A stretch of DNA of 20,549 nucleotides from Parcubacteria group bacterium (GTDB lineage: Bacteria; Patescibacteriota; Minisyncoccia; Phycocordibacterales; CALRHW01), in the NCBI GenBank assembly GCA_943359555.1, contig CALRHW010000007.1:1-20549 (forward strand), written 5' to 3'. Under the pieces are notes generated by a model. It worked only from the letters and a program-made list of their open reading frames with translations. It was not told where the DNA came from and made no database searches. Of the stretch, positions 7,387 through 13,451 are shown one piece after another. Each line of letters starts with the position of its first letter. Within the stretch, counting starts at the first letter, position 1. Both the position numbers and the translations under genes were made by a program.

Positions 7387-7875
7387 ATGGCTATATCAAA
7401 AGAAAAAAAGAAAGGAATTATAGAAAATATTGGGAAAATAGTGAAAGATTCTAGTTCTGTTGTGTTTGTAAACTTTCATGGTTTACTCATGAACGACACT
7501 ACAGAATTAAGAAAAACTCTCAACGCAAAAGAAGTGGGCTATACTGTCGCGAAAAAATCTCTCACAAGAAAAGTTTTTGCTGGAACAAAGATTGAAGGGG
7601 AAATGCCTGCGCTTCCCGGCGAGCTCGCTCTTGTATATGGAAAAGATATGATTGCTCCTGCGAGAGAGATTTATGCTTTCCAGAAAAAGTTTGATGGCAA
7701 GATTACTATTTTGGGCGGAGTGTTTGAGGGAAAATATATGGACAAAGCATCTATGATGACTATTGCCCTTATTCCTCCTCTACAGACTCTACGCGCTCAA
7801 TTTGTAAATGTTATCAATTCACCGATACAGCGTCTTGCGGTAGCTCTTTCAGAGATTGCTGGTAAAAAGGCTTAA
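7387..7875 (+). CDS. rplJ: 50S ribosomal protein L10 (uL10)
   Basis: L10 forms the base of the ribosomal stalk and carries L7/L12 dimers on its C-terminal helix, recruiting translation factors. The 162-aa protein begins MAISKEKKKGIIENIGKIV, the usual L10 opening. It has VVFVNFHGLLMNDTTELRKTL, the expected second strand-helix unit, then YTVAKKSLTRKVF, PALPGELALVYG and a C-terminal helix LRAQFVNVINSPIQRLAVAL, which is typical of L10. I chose ATG 7387 because the leader and attenuator lie before it; a longer in-frame start at 7324 would fall inside the leader structure. No SD site is present. The gene is followed by rplL after 59 nt, the conserved order. Confidence 0.97.
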   Translation: MAISKEKKKGIIENIGKIVKDSSSVVFVNFHGLLMNDTTELRKTLNAKEVGYTVAKKSLTRKVFAGTKIEGEMPALPGELALVYGKDMIAPAREIYAFQKKFDGKITILGGVFEGKYMDKASMMTIALIPPLQTLRAQFVNVINSPIQRLAVALSEIAGKKA

Positions 7876-7907
7876 ATGTGCGGATGTGCGGATGTGCGGA
7901 TGTGCGC
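7876..7907 (+). repeat. Tandem 8-bp repeat between rplJ and rplL
   Basis: Four adjacent copies of ATGTGCGG start at 7876, 7884, 7892 and 7900 (the last ends in C). They begin right after the rplJ stop codon. Each unit contains an ATG, but the frame shifts between units and leads nowhere. The array could change length by slippage and so alter spacing in the operon mRNA. Confidence 0.85.
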
Positions 7908-7934
7908 AAAAATTATTAAATTATCAAAAAAATT

Positions 7935-8324
7935 ATGGAAGCAAATGTAAATGTAGAAGTTCCTGCAAAATTTAAGTCTATCGTGGATAGTATTGAAACG
8001 ATGTCTGTGCTTGATTTGCACGAGCTAGTAAAATTGTTTGAAACAAAGTTTGGAGTATCTGCTGCGGCTGTGGCGGCTCCAGTTGCTGGTGCAGGTGTTG
8101 CAGTTGAAGAGAAATCAACATTCAACGTGCACCTTACTGACTCTGGAGCACAAAAAATCGCTGTTATTAAAGCGGTAAAAGAAGTGCTAGGACTCGGACT
8201 TAAGGAAGCAAAGGATCTAGTAGACGCTGCTCCTTCTGTGCTTAAAGAAGGAATGAAGAAAGAAGAAGCTGAAGCTCTAAAGAAAAAGGTAGAGGATGCT
8301 GGTGGAAAGGTGGAACTCAAATAA
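7935..8324 (+). CDS. rplL: 50S ribosomal protein L7/L12 (bL12)
   Basis: L7/L12 forms the flexible stalk dimers that bind and stimulate EF-Tu, EF-G, IF2 and release factors. The 129-aa protein has the N-terminal dimerisation domain (FKSIVDSIETMSVLDLHELV), an Ala/Val/Gly hinge (about 45-56), and the C-terminal domain with the family signature KIAVIKAVKEVLGLGLKEAK, DLVDAAPSVLKEG and AEALKKKVEDAGGKVELK. This is the normal length. The sequence before the ATG is A/T-rich and has no SD site. The stop codon overlaps the first bases of the large hairpin at 8322-8436, which ends the operon. Confidence 0.98.
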   Translation: MEANVNVEVPAKFKSIVDSIETMSVLDLHELVKLFETKFGVSAAAVAAPVAGAGVAVEEKSTFNVHLTDSGAQKIAVIKAVKEVLGLGLKEAKDLVDAAPSVLKEGMKKEEAEALKKKVEDAGGKVELK

Positions 8325-8436
8325 AAACATAGCAAAACACCATTTTAACTGTGTTGCGGAGCGCTTGGCGCGAGCATAACAAAATTTCAGCAGAAATTTA
8401 TGTGCACAGTTAAAATGGTGTTTTGCTATGTTTTTA
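8322..8436 (+). repeat. Giant hairpin element after rplL (32-bp perfect arms)
   Basis: The arms 8322-8353 and 8405-8436 are perfectly complementary over 32 bp and enclose a 51-nt loop. The loop itself holds two small inverted repeats: a GC-rich one (GCGCTTGGCGC near 8361-8371) and AAATTTC-AGCA-GAAATTT. The right arm ends in TTTTT, so the RNA form would also terminate the rplJ-rplL transcript. The left arm begins within the rplL stop codon. The architecture matches the elements at 9947, 12360 and 17479, but the core sequence differs apart from short words such as AAGCGCTC and CTCGCG on the other strand. Confidence 0.85.
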
Positions 8437-8443
8437 AATAGGT

Positions 8444-8449
8444 TATAAT
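8444..8449 (+). promoter_or_regulatory. -10 box for a leaderless transcript
   Basis: A perfect TATAAT ends 7 nt before the ATG at 8457, so the mRNA should start at or within a base of the start codon. The possible -35 (TTTGCT/TTGCTA, 8422-8428) lies inside the right arm of the giant hairpin, so extrusion of the hairpin could affect this promoter. Confidence 0.6.
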
Positions 8450-8456
8450 ACTCCCC

Positions 8457-9017
8457 ATGGATATCTTGGAAAAAATATTTGGCAGCGAAACAAAAGTCCG
8501 ACTAATGCGTCTTTTTATATTTAATCCAAACAACTCTTTTGATTTAAAAGATATTGCTTCAAGGACAAATACAAACTCCCGTTCTATAAAAAGGGAACTT
8601 ATAAACTTAACAAAGATGGGACTTGTAAAGAAAAAATCCCCCGGCTGGACGCTAAACCAAAAATTTCAATATTTAAACCCGCTTAAGGATTTTCTTCTAT
8701 ACATGAATCCATTTCAACACAACGTGCTCGTAGATAAACTTAAAAAAGTGGGAAGTATAAAGTTTTTGGCAATTTCTGGTATCTTTATTCAAGAATGGGA
8801 AAGTAGGGTGGATCTTTTGGTCGTTGGAGATCATATAAAGACGGGTTCTTTGGAAAAGGTGATACGCGCGCTTGAAGCAGAGCTCGGTAAAGAGCTCAAA
8901 TACTCCGCTTTTGAAACCGAAGATTTCCGTTATCGGCTCAATATGTGCGACAAGCTCGTAAGTGATGTCCTTGATTATCCACACGAAAAGGTAATAAACA
9001 AGCTGGGGATTGAGTAA
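8457..9017 (+). CDS. HTH protein with a nucleotidyltransferase-like domain
   Basis: This 186-aa protein has an N-terminal winged helix at about 1-68 (EKIFGSETKVRLMRLFIFNP, DLKDIASRTNTNSRSIKREL, NLTKMGLVKKKSPGW). The C-terminal part, about 90-186, resembles MNT-type nucleotidyltransferases: LAISGIFIQEW, then SRVDLLVVGD, the place where active enzymes have a D-x-D metal site. The usual GSxARG loop is degraded and only one strong acidic pair remains, so it is likely a non-catalytic sensor or regulator domain. Similar HTH-NTase proteins are common in Parcubacteria (from memory). It probably acts as a DNA-binding regulator, with unknown target. The start is supported by the TATAAT 7 nt upstream. 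Confidence 0.7.
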   Translation: MDILEKIFGSETKVRLMRLFIFNPNNSFDLKDIASRTNTNSRSIKRELINLTKMGLVKKKSPGWTLNQKFQYLNPLKDFLLYMNPFQHNVLVDKLKKVGSIKFLAISGIFIQEWESRVDLLVVGDHIKTGSLEKVIRALEAELGKELKYSAFETEDFRYRLNMCDKLVSDVLDYPHEKVINKLGIE

Positions 9018-9058
9018 TCTGCTTTTTTGTTGTTATCCACAGTCACATAGCTCGTGGG

Positions 9059-9086
9059 TTGGCTATCTGTATCAGCGTGCTATAAT
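9059..9086 (+). promoter_or_regulatory. Promoter of the TM-helix-repeat gene
   Basis: TTGGCT (9059-9064), a 16-nt spacer and a perfect TATAAT (9081-9086) predict a start near 9093. This leaves a leader of about 90 nt to ATG 9182. Confidence 0.6.
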
Positions 9087-9181
9087 TTACAAGGACATAA
9101 TAAAGGTCTTTTATTAGTTATTAACAATTAATGCATTGCGTGATGCGCGGTGCGCGCTCGTATATCGGGCATATCAACAAC

Positions 9182-9871
9182 ATGATTTTGAATACATGGA
9201 CTGCTGGACTCAGTGATTCGTTTTTTGGACTTTGGGACGGTGTTTCTAGTTTTATACCAAACCTAGTAATCGCTGTAATAATTTTGGTTATAGGATGGCT
9301 CATCGGTTCACTTCTAGGACGTTTTGTTTCTCAGATAATAAAGTCAATCAACGTTGATCAAGCTCTTCGTCAAGCTGGTGTTGAAGAAACACTTAAAAGA
9401 GGAGGTGTTCATTTAAACGCAGGAAATTTTGTCGGAGCTCTAGTGCGATGGTTTGTTATCGTCGTATTTATGGTGGCGGCATTTGATATTCTTGGTTTGA
9501 CTCAGGTCAACAGATTCCTTTACGAGGTTGTATTAAATTATTTGCCTAATGTTATCGTTGCTGTACTTGTACTTCTATTGGCAGCGGTTATTGGCGATGT
9601 AATGCAAAAGCTTGTTATTACTTCAGCTCGTACTGCAGAAATAAAGTCATCACACTTTTTGGGATTGGTTACAAAATGGACTATTTGGATTTTCGGTATT
9701 CTTGTAGCACTTTCTCAGCTCGGTATCGCAGCACCATTTATCCAGACACTCTTTACAGGTGTTGTAGTAGCGCTTTCTTTGGCTCTCGGACTTTCATTTG
9801 GTCTTGGAGGACAAGAAGCTGCTTCAAGATTTATTGAAAAGACTCGACAGGAAATGACTCATAAAGACTAA
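9182..9871 (+). CDS. Conserved TM-helix-repeat protein, mechanosensitive-channel-like
   Basis: This 229-aa membrane protein has about five hydrophobic helices. It shows the paired pattern of the conserved TM_helix family: VSSFIPNLVIAVIILVIGWLIGSLLG, then the soluble stretch VDQALRQAGVEETLKRGGVHLNAGNFVG, then a second unit, LNYLPNVIVAVLVLLLAAVIGDVMQK. A Gly/Ala-rich last helix follows (GVVVALSLALGLSFGLGGQEAAS), resembling the MscS pore helix TM3. The MscS beta domain is missing, so it is a short relative, and osmotic-stress channel activity is only inferred. I prefer ATG 9182 (MILNTWTAGL) because homologous proteins start shortly before the first helix; in-frame ATGs at 9131 and 9143 would add up to 17 residues. 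There is no SD site. Confidence 0.8.
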   Translation: MILNTWTAGLSDSFFGLWDGVSSFIPNLVIAVIILVIGWLIGSLLGRFVSQIIKSINVDQALRQAGVEETLKRGGVHLNAGNFVGALVRWFVIVVFMVAAFDILGLTQVNRFLYEVVLNYLPNVIVAVLVLLLAAVIGDVMQKLVITSARTAEIKSSHFLGLVTKWTIWIFGILVALSQLGIAAPFIQTLFTGVVVALSLALGLSFGLGGQEAASRFIEKTRQEMTHKD

Positions 9872-9909
9872 ATAAAAAGGTAATTTAATCTAGATTTTAT
9901 CTCTTTTGC

Positions 9910-9935
9910 AAAAGGCACCCGAAAGGGTGTTTTTT
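9910..9935 (+). terminator. Intrinsic terminator of the TM-helix-repeat gene
   Basis: CACCC pairs with GGGTG around a GAAA tetraloop (9921-9924), is extended by two G-U pairs and AAAA/TTTT, and ends in a T-run. It lies 39 nt after the stop. Confidence 0.85.
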
Positions 9936-9946
9936 GTTTGGCTGGG

Positions 9947-10056
9947 TAATTTTGTAAATAGCCTAAAAAGGGTACGGATTTTTTGAAGCTTAAAAAATCC
10001 TGAAGCGCTCGGCTCGTCAGCCTCGCGACCCCCTTTTTAGGCTATTTACAAAATTA
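9947..10056 (+). repeat. 64-bp core repeat with perfect arms, copy A (plus orientation)
   Basis: The core at 9970-10033 begins GGGTACGG and ends GCGACCCCC. It contains GGATTTTTT/AAAAAATCC (9 bp) around an AAGCTT centre, and CGC-TC-GGCT/AGCC-TC-GCG around CGTC. Directly outside are 23-bp perfect inverted arms, 9947-9969 and 10034-10056. The arms share no sequence with the arms of the other copies, whereas the core is almost identical. Single strands would fold into a stem topped by two hairpins. It follows a complete terminator, so termination is not its only reason to be there. Confidence 0.9.
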
Positions 10057-10097
10057 TCACAGACAATAAAAAAGTGACTCTCTGTCCACCTGCAACC

Positions 10098-10126
10098 TTG
10101 ACAGATGTTTGTAAAATTTGTATTGT
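10098..10126 (+). promoter_or_regulatory. Promoter of the 189-aa orphan gene
   Basis: TTGACA (10098-10103), a 17-nt spacer and TATTGT (10121-10126) predict a start near 10133, about 100 nt before the ATG at 10233. Confidence 0.6.
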
Positions 10127-10232
10127 ATTGCAAGAACGAACGTTGTAAATTATAGGCTGAAATGTGAATGATTGCCTACGTTGGCAGTCATATTGGAAAC
10201 AAAAAACGGAAACCAAGAAAGGGAAACGTGCT

Positions 10233-10802
10233 ATGGCTACTAATCGAGAGATTCGGCAAAGACAGCTGCGGCTGATCAATGAAGGGCGACGAGGGCTTTT
10301 GTTTGGAGTACAACCCTTAGTTGTTAGGAGCAGCTTGAACACTCTTGTCTGCGTAGATCGTGAAGGACCATTCGTTTTACCAAGGTGGATCAATAAGGTT
10401 TTTTGTCCGTGGATACAAAATTCTGGTCCAGAGTTGTATAACTTTCGGGATATTATCGACCTTAAGTTTGTGGACGACGACGATGAGCCGTATGACACAA
10501 TTGATGACATTGTCTACAAAAGGCCTTTTTCTGAAAGTTTTCTGGGGGTTTGTTTGGGGTTACGTGATTCAATTAGGATTTCCCATGCGGTCTCATATTC
10601 TGTTTTCCGAGAGACATATGAGAGGAGTTCTTTGTTTTGTCTCAAAACAATTGTTTCCGATAGAAAAGGCAAGCGATTTGTGCCATTTTTATACGGCAAT
10701 CAGACCACAGAAAGAGTATGTGTCGGTTGGTGCGACACTACCACGACGATTTGTGCAGATGACGTGTTTGCAGGCTATCCTCTTACTACCACGAACCAGT
10801 GA
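10233..10802 (+). CDS. Orphan protein of unknown function in the bracketed island
   Basis: This 189-aa soluble protein has a basic N-terminus (MATNREIRQRQLRLINEGRR), aromatic and charged middle segments (RWINKVFCPWIQNSG, FRDIIDLKFVDDDDEPYDTIDD) and a Thr/Cys-rich end (VCVGWCDTTTTICADDVFAG). There is no signal peptide or membrane helix. I do not recognise the family. ATG 10233 is chosen because GAAAGGG (10217-10223) sits 9 nt upstream as a plausible SD site; an in-frame ATG at 10164 would add 23 residues. The region appears more GC-rich than neighbouring genes. It is a complete unit: promoter, SD-like site, frame, and a strong GC-rich terminator that starts 15 nt after the stop. The alternative, a chance frame, is less likely because of this framing. 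Confidence 0.6.
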   Translation: MATNREIRQRQLRLINEGRRGLLFGVQPLVVRSSLNTLVCVDREGPFVLPRWINKVFCPWIQNSGPELYNFRDIIDLKFVDDDDEPYDTIDDIVYKRPFSESFLGVCLGLRDSIRISHAVSYSVFRETYERSSLFCLKTIVSDRKGKRFVPFLYGNQTTERVCVGWCDTTTTICADDVFAGYPLTTTNQ

Positions 10803-10816
10803 TCGTTCATTACCCC

Positions 10817-10852
10817 CCCCCGCGCTTCTCCGAAGCGCGGGGGTTTTCTTTT
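10817..10852 (+). terminator. GC-rich intrinsic terminator after the orphan gene
   Basis: A 12-bp stem (10817-10828 with 10832-10843, CCCCCGCGCTTC/GAAGCGCGGGGG) with a 3-nt loop is followed by TTTTCTTTTG. The run of nine C residues (10813-10821) leading into it may be prone to length change. Confidence 0.92.
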
Positions 10853-11070
10853 GTCTTTTCTTTAGGGTTTCTTTATCGCATTTGTGATATTGATATTGAA
10901 TTCAAGCAAGCAAAAGAAAAACTCGAGGCATTGCTCGAGCTTTCTAATTATCACCAGAGCTCGTGCTCTGGATCGGTGGGTAATCCCAGAAGTAGTTAGA
11001 TTATATAAAACCCTTTTCTAATGTCAAACCAAATTTTGCCTCAATATTTTCAAAAACTTTATCTTTTCTT
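10853..11070 (+). other. Non-coding gap between the island genes, small hairpin only
   Basis: No gene is seen here. CCAGAGC-TCGT-GCTCTGG (10954-10971) is a perfect 7-bp hairpin, and CTCGAG occurs twice (10922-10927, 10934-10939), making a second inverted repeat. The word ATCACCAGAGCTC from the first hairpin recurs in the following gene near 11267, probably by chance. Confidence 0.4.
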
Positions 11071-11138
11071 TATAATTCCTTGACCACCCATTTTGTATGC
11101 TTTTTATTGAACCGTTCTTTAAAAACCCCTTACAAGGA
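11071..11138 (+). promoter_or_regulatory. -10 box and strong SD site of the HAF-repeat gene
   Basis: TATAAT at 11071-11076 has only a weak -35 (TTTCAA, 17 nt before). AAGGAG (near 11133-11138) stands about 7 nt before ATG 11146. This is the strongest SD site in the window and sets the start. Confidence 0.65.
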
Positions 11139-11145
11139 GATTGCT

Positions 11146-12255
11146 ATGCTGAAGTTTATTGTTGTTTTCTGTTCGTTTTTTTTGGTTGCGCATTTTAGTA
11201 ACAATCGTATCAGTAACAATTGTAGCGTAACTCGTTACATTGTGGCCGATCTTGGCGTTTTACAAAATCACCAGAGCTCTAGAGCTTTTGGTGTGAGCGA
11301 GCACGGAGTTGTCGTGGGCGAGTCCACACAAAATTTCCTCACTCAAAATGCTTTTATGTGTAAAAAAAGCGGTGTGATGCAAGAGGTGATGAATTTTTTT
11401 GGTGCGGGTCAATGTGTCGCGGTAGCAGTAAGTGATTCTGGACACATTACAGGTTATTACTGTGATGAAAATGGCATAAGTCATGGTTGGCTTTTGTATG
11501 GTGAAAATAATGGCAACAAAATCCGAAACCTAGGCACACTTGGCGGAAATTTTTGTATTCCATACGACGTAAATAGCTCTGGCGTTGTCGTCGGTTGTTC
11601 TTTCAACTCTGATTACAAAAATCATGCGTTTATGTGGAATGATGGTGTGATGACGGATTTATTTCCAACATCAGATTTTGCTTTTGCCACAGGTATCAAT
11701 GATGCAGGGGAAATTGTCGGATTTTTTGTAAACGAATCGTTTGAAAGTATTGCTTTCTTGCGTCGTGAAAAGGGTGAAGTGATAAATCTCGGTTCGCTTG
11801 AACATGTGGGTCTTGCGTTTAGTAATGCAAACGGTGTAAATAATCACGGACAAGTGGTGGGAAGATCCTCTACTTTAAGTGGTTACAGTCACGCATTTAT
11901 TTTTACTGATGGGGAAATGCGTGACCTCGGCACTTTACGAAAAGTAAATGGTACGAGCGACACTTCAAGCGAAGCATTCAAGATTAACAATCACAGGGTT
12001 GTGATAGGTGAGTCTGTTTCACTCGGCTCACTTGCAAGACCGTTTGTGTGGAGTGAAAAAAAAGGCATGCAGGATTTGCAAAAACTTTTGCAAAGTAATG
12101 CCACCGATTTTTCCGCAACAACTTTTCATCTTGAACGCGTTAGCGACATCAATGACGCGGGGGAAATAGTCGGTTGGGGATATTGGGGTGATATTGAAGA
12201 AGGTGATGATGGAAGTAGTCGTTTCCACGCCGTGCTTCTTACACCTGTTTCGTAA
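11146..12255 (+). CDS. Secreted HAF-repeat protein
   Basis: This 369-aa protein has an N-terminal signal peptide or membrane anchor (MLKFIVVFCSFFLVAHF) followed by about seven HAF repeats. These are units of 40-50 residues with a pattern of the type A-GIN-GEIVG-S, then HAF-W-DG-M-DLGTL. Clear units include NLGTLGG / DVNSSGVVVGCS / NHAFMWNDGVMTDL, GINDAGEIVGFF, GVNNHGQVVGRSS / HAFIFTDGEMRDLGTL and DINDAGEIVGW. HAF repeats are known from extracellular proteins and are expected to build a beta-propeller-like fold; the role is undefined, perhaps adhesion or surface display. The start at 11146 is fixed by the AAGGAG site. A terminator follows at 12315. Its SD use and position between inverted repeats suggest acquisition by transfer. 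Confidence 0.85.
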   Translation: MLKFIVVFCSFFLVAHFSNNRISNNCSVTRYIVADLGVLQNHQSSRAFGVSEHGVVVGESTQNFLTQNAFMCKKSGVMQEVMNFFGAGQCVAVAVSDSGHITGYYCDENGISHGWLLYGENNGNKIRNLGTLGGNFCIPYDVNSSGVVVGCSFNSDYKNHAFMWNDGVMTDLFPTSDFAFATGINDAGEIVGFFVNESFESIAFLRREKGEVINLGSLEHVGLAFSNANGVNNHGQVVGRSSTLSGYSHAFIFTDGEMRDLGTLRKVNGTSDTSSEAFKINNHRVVIGESVSLGSLARPFVWSEKKGMQDLQKLLQSNATDFSATTFHLERVSDINDAGEIVGWGYWGDIEEGDDGSSRFHAVLLTPVS

Positions 12256-12314
12256 CCCACTTTTCCCCAAACTCTCCACACTTTGTCCACAAAAGAGTCC
12301 AAGTAAGTATCCAC

Positions 12315-12340
12315 AAAGCCCGCCTAGCAAGCGGGCTTTT
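12315..12340 (+). terminator. Intrinsic terminator of the HAF-repeat gene
   Basis: AAAGCCCGC (12315-12323) pairs with GCGGGCTTT (12331-12339) around a 7-nt loop and is followed by TTATT. It lies just 20 bp before repeat copy B. Confidence 0.9.
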
Positions 12341-12359
12341 ATTATGTTCAAAGGAATAG

Positions 12360-12475
12360 GACAGCAGGGAAAAATGCCGTGAAAAGGGGGTCGCGAGGCT
12401 GACGAGCCGAGCGTTTCAGGATTTTTTAAGCTTCAAAAAATCCGTACCTTTTTCACGGCATTTTTCCCTGCTGTC
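12360..12475 (-). repeat. 64-bp core repeat with perfect arms, copy B (minus orientation)
   Basis: The core at 12386-12449 reads, on the minus strand, AGGTACGG ... GCGACCCCC, with two differences from copy A (first base, and GAAACGC instead of GAAGCGC). The arms 12360-12385 and 12450-12475 are perfect over 26 bp (beginning GACAGCAGGGAAAAATGCCG) and unlike those of copies A and C. Orientation is opposite to copy A. Confidence 0.9.
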
Positions 12476-12481
12476 TTCTTG

Positions 12482-12509
12482 TTGACATATTATTTGCTAT
12501 GTATATACT
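12482..12509 (+). promoter_or_regulatory. Strong promoter upstream of the 23S gene
   Basis: TTGACA (12482-12487), a 16-nt spacer and TATACT (12504-12509) predict a start near 12516. Both hexamers and the spacing equal those of the rplJ promoter, suggesting a shared class for translation genes. It may drive the short RNA that follows, the rRNA unit, or both. Confidence 0.75.
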
Positions 12510-12515
12510 GTTATT

Positions 12516-12612
12516 TATCTCTGATATGCGAAAATTTTTAATCCAAGCAAAAAGCGACTAAGATAACGTCTATTTTTTGATGTTATCACAGCCGCTTTCA
12601 AGCGGTTTTTTT
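12516..12612 (+). ncRNA. Candidate short RNA or rRNA leader with attenuator
   Basis: The predicted transcript of about 97 nt has a 9-bp hairpin (12562-12570 with 12579-12587, GATAACGTC/GATGTTATC, one G-U pair) and then CCGCT-TTCA-AGCGG (12592-12605) with seven T residues, an intrinsic terminator. AAAGCG (12551-12556) can pair with CGCTTT (12593-12598) around the first hairpin, which would break the terminator. So it is either an independent small RNA or an attenuated leader of the 23S-5S unit. No RNA family is recognised. Confidence 0.5.
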
Positions 12613-12739
12613 GTTAAAATCGCGCGGATCAAAAAACCACATTTTCAGAAGTTTTTTGACAAAAATCACACGAAAAGCTTGAGGGTAATTTTTGTGATCA
12701 TTCTGTCACACATCCGTTTTCTGAGGTCTTAGTGGTGTG

Positions 12740-12769
12740 GAGACAGATGCAGAAGCTGTTATATATGAT
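12740..12769 (+). promoter_or_regulatory. Possible second promoter directly before the 23S stalk
   Basis: GAGACA (12740-12745), an 18-nt spacer and TATGAT (12764-12769) would start transcription near 12776, at the foot of the 23S processing stalk. The match is moderate. It would let the rRNA be made independently of the terminator at 12592-12612. I see nothing else definable in 12613-12739. Confidence 0.35.
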
Positions 12770-12798
12770 TGTTAATTATATGTAACAGAGTAAAAAGA
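12765..12798 (+). other. 23S rRNA processing stalk, 5' strand
   Basis: ATGTAACAGAGTAAAAAGA (12780-12798) is perfectly complementary over 19 bp to 17291-17309. ATGATTGTT (12765-12773) adds 9 bp with 17316-17324, across a 6x6 internal loop. Such flanking stalks are the usual RNase III-type substrates for excising 23S rRNA from its precursor. Confidence 0.85.
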
Positions 12799-12799
12799 A

Positions 12800-12867
12800 C
12801 CTACCGTGCAAACGGTAGGAGTTTTGCGTAAGCGAAACAGAACGCGCGCTTGTGTAAGCGGGCGCGT
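12800..12867 (+). other. Three adjacent tetraloop hairpins in the 23S leader
   Basis: CCTACCGT-GCAA-ACGGTAGG (12800-12819) and GTTTTGC-GTAA-GCGAAAC (12821-12838) each have a GNRA loop. ACGCGCGCTT-GTGT-AAGC-gg-GCGCGT (12842-12867) has a bulged stem. They lie between the processing stalk and the terminal helix of the mature 23S, in a segment that would be discarded on maturation. Confidence 0.75.
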
Positions 12868-13414
12868 GAGAAATTGTGGTTTTTAAATTTCCTAATAGGA
12901 AATTTAAGAGCATATGGTGGATGCCTTGACTCTAAGAGGCGATGAAGGACGTGGTCTGGCTGCGATAAGCTTCGGGGAGGTGCCTAGCAACCTTTGATCC
13001 GAAGATTTCCGAATGGGGAAACCCTATAGCGCAAGCTATAGTCACACACTTGATGTGTGACGCAAACCCGGGGAAGTAAAACATTTCAGTACCCGGAGGA
13101 AGAGAAACTAACAAGCATTTCCTTAGTAGCGGCGAGCGAAAAGGAAGGAGCCCAAACTCAGCTTCATTCTCACGACGCATTTATGTGTTGTGGGAATGAC
13201 GCTGGGGGTTATAAGACGACAATTCAATTTATATTGAGAGAGTTAAAAAATATTTTATTAACGGAATGCGCTGGAAAGCGCGACCCTAGAGGGTAATAGT
13301 CCCGTACGTGAAAATAAAATATCTCTTACGTTGTTGTTCTTGAGTACCTCAAGACACGAATGGCTTGAGGGAATTTACCGGAACTAACCGGAAAGGCTAA
13401 ATACTCTTAGAGAT

Positions 13415-13451
<37 letters not shown>

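Larger units (their letters stand above)
9947..12475. mobile_element. Candidate composite island bracketed by inverted core repeats
   Basis: Copies A (plus, 9947-10056) and B (minus, 12360-12475) of the 64-bp core enclose 2.3 kb with two genes. Each gene has its own promoter-like sequence, SD-like site and terminator, in contrast to the mainly SD-less genes on both sides. No transposase or integrase is encoded inside, and no target-site duplication outside the arms was recognised. Interpretation as a mobile unit (trans-mobilised, non-autonomous) is inference; independent insertion of two repeats is the alternative. Confidence 0.4.

Noticed and set aside
7876..7907. CRISPR-like array
   Set aside because: The units are 8 bp with no spacers; no CRISPR array or cas gene is present in the window.
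9947..10056. Copy A as a plain transcription terminator
   Set aside because: A complete terminator stands at 9910-9935 just upstream, and the conserved core with locus-specific arms is not explained by termination.
10360..10887. Overlapping 175-aa frame in the orphan-gene region
   Set aside because: It runs through the terminator at 10817-10852. The other frame has the promoter, SD-like site and a stop just before the terminator.
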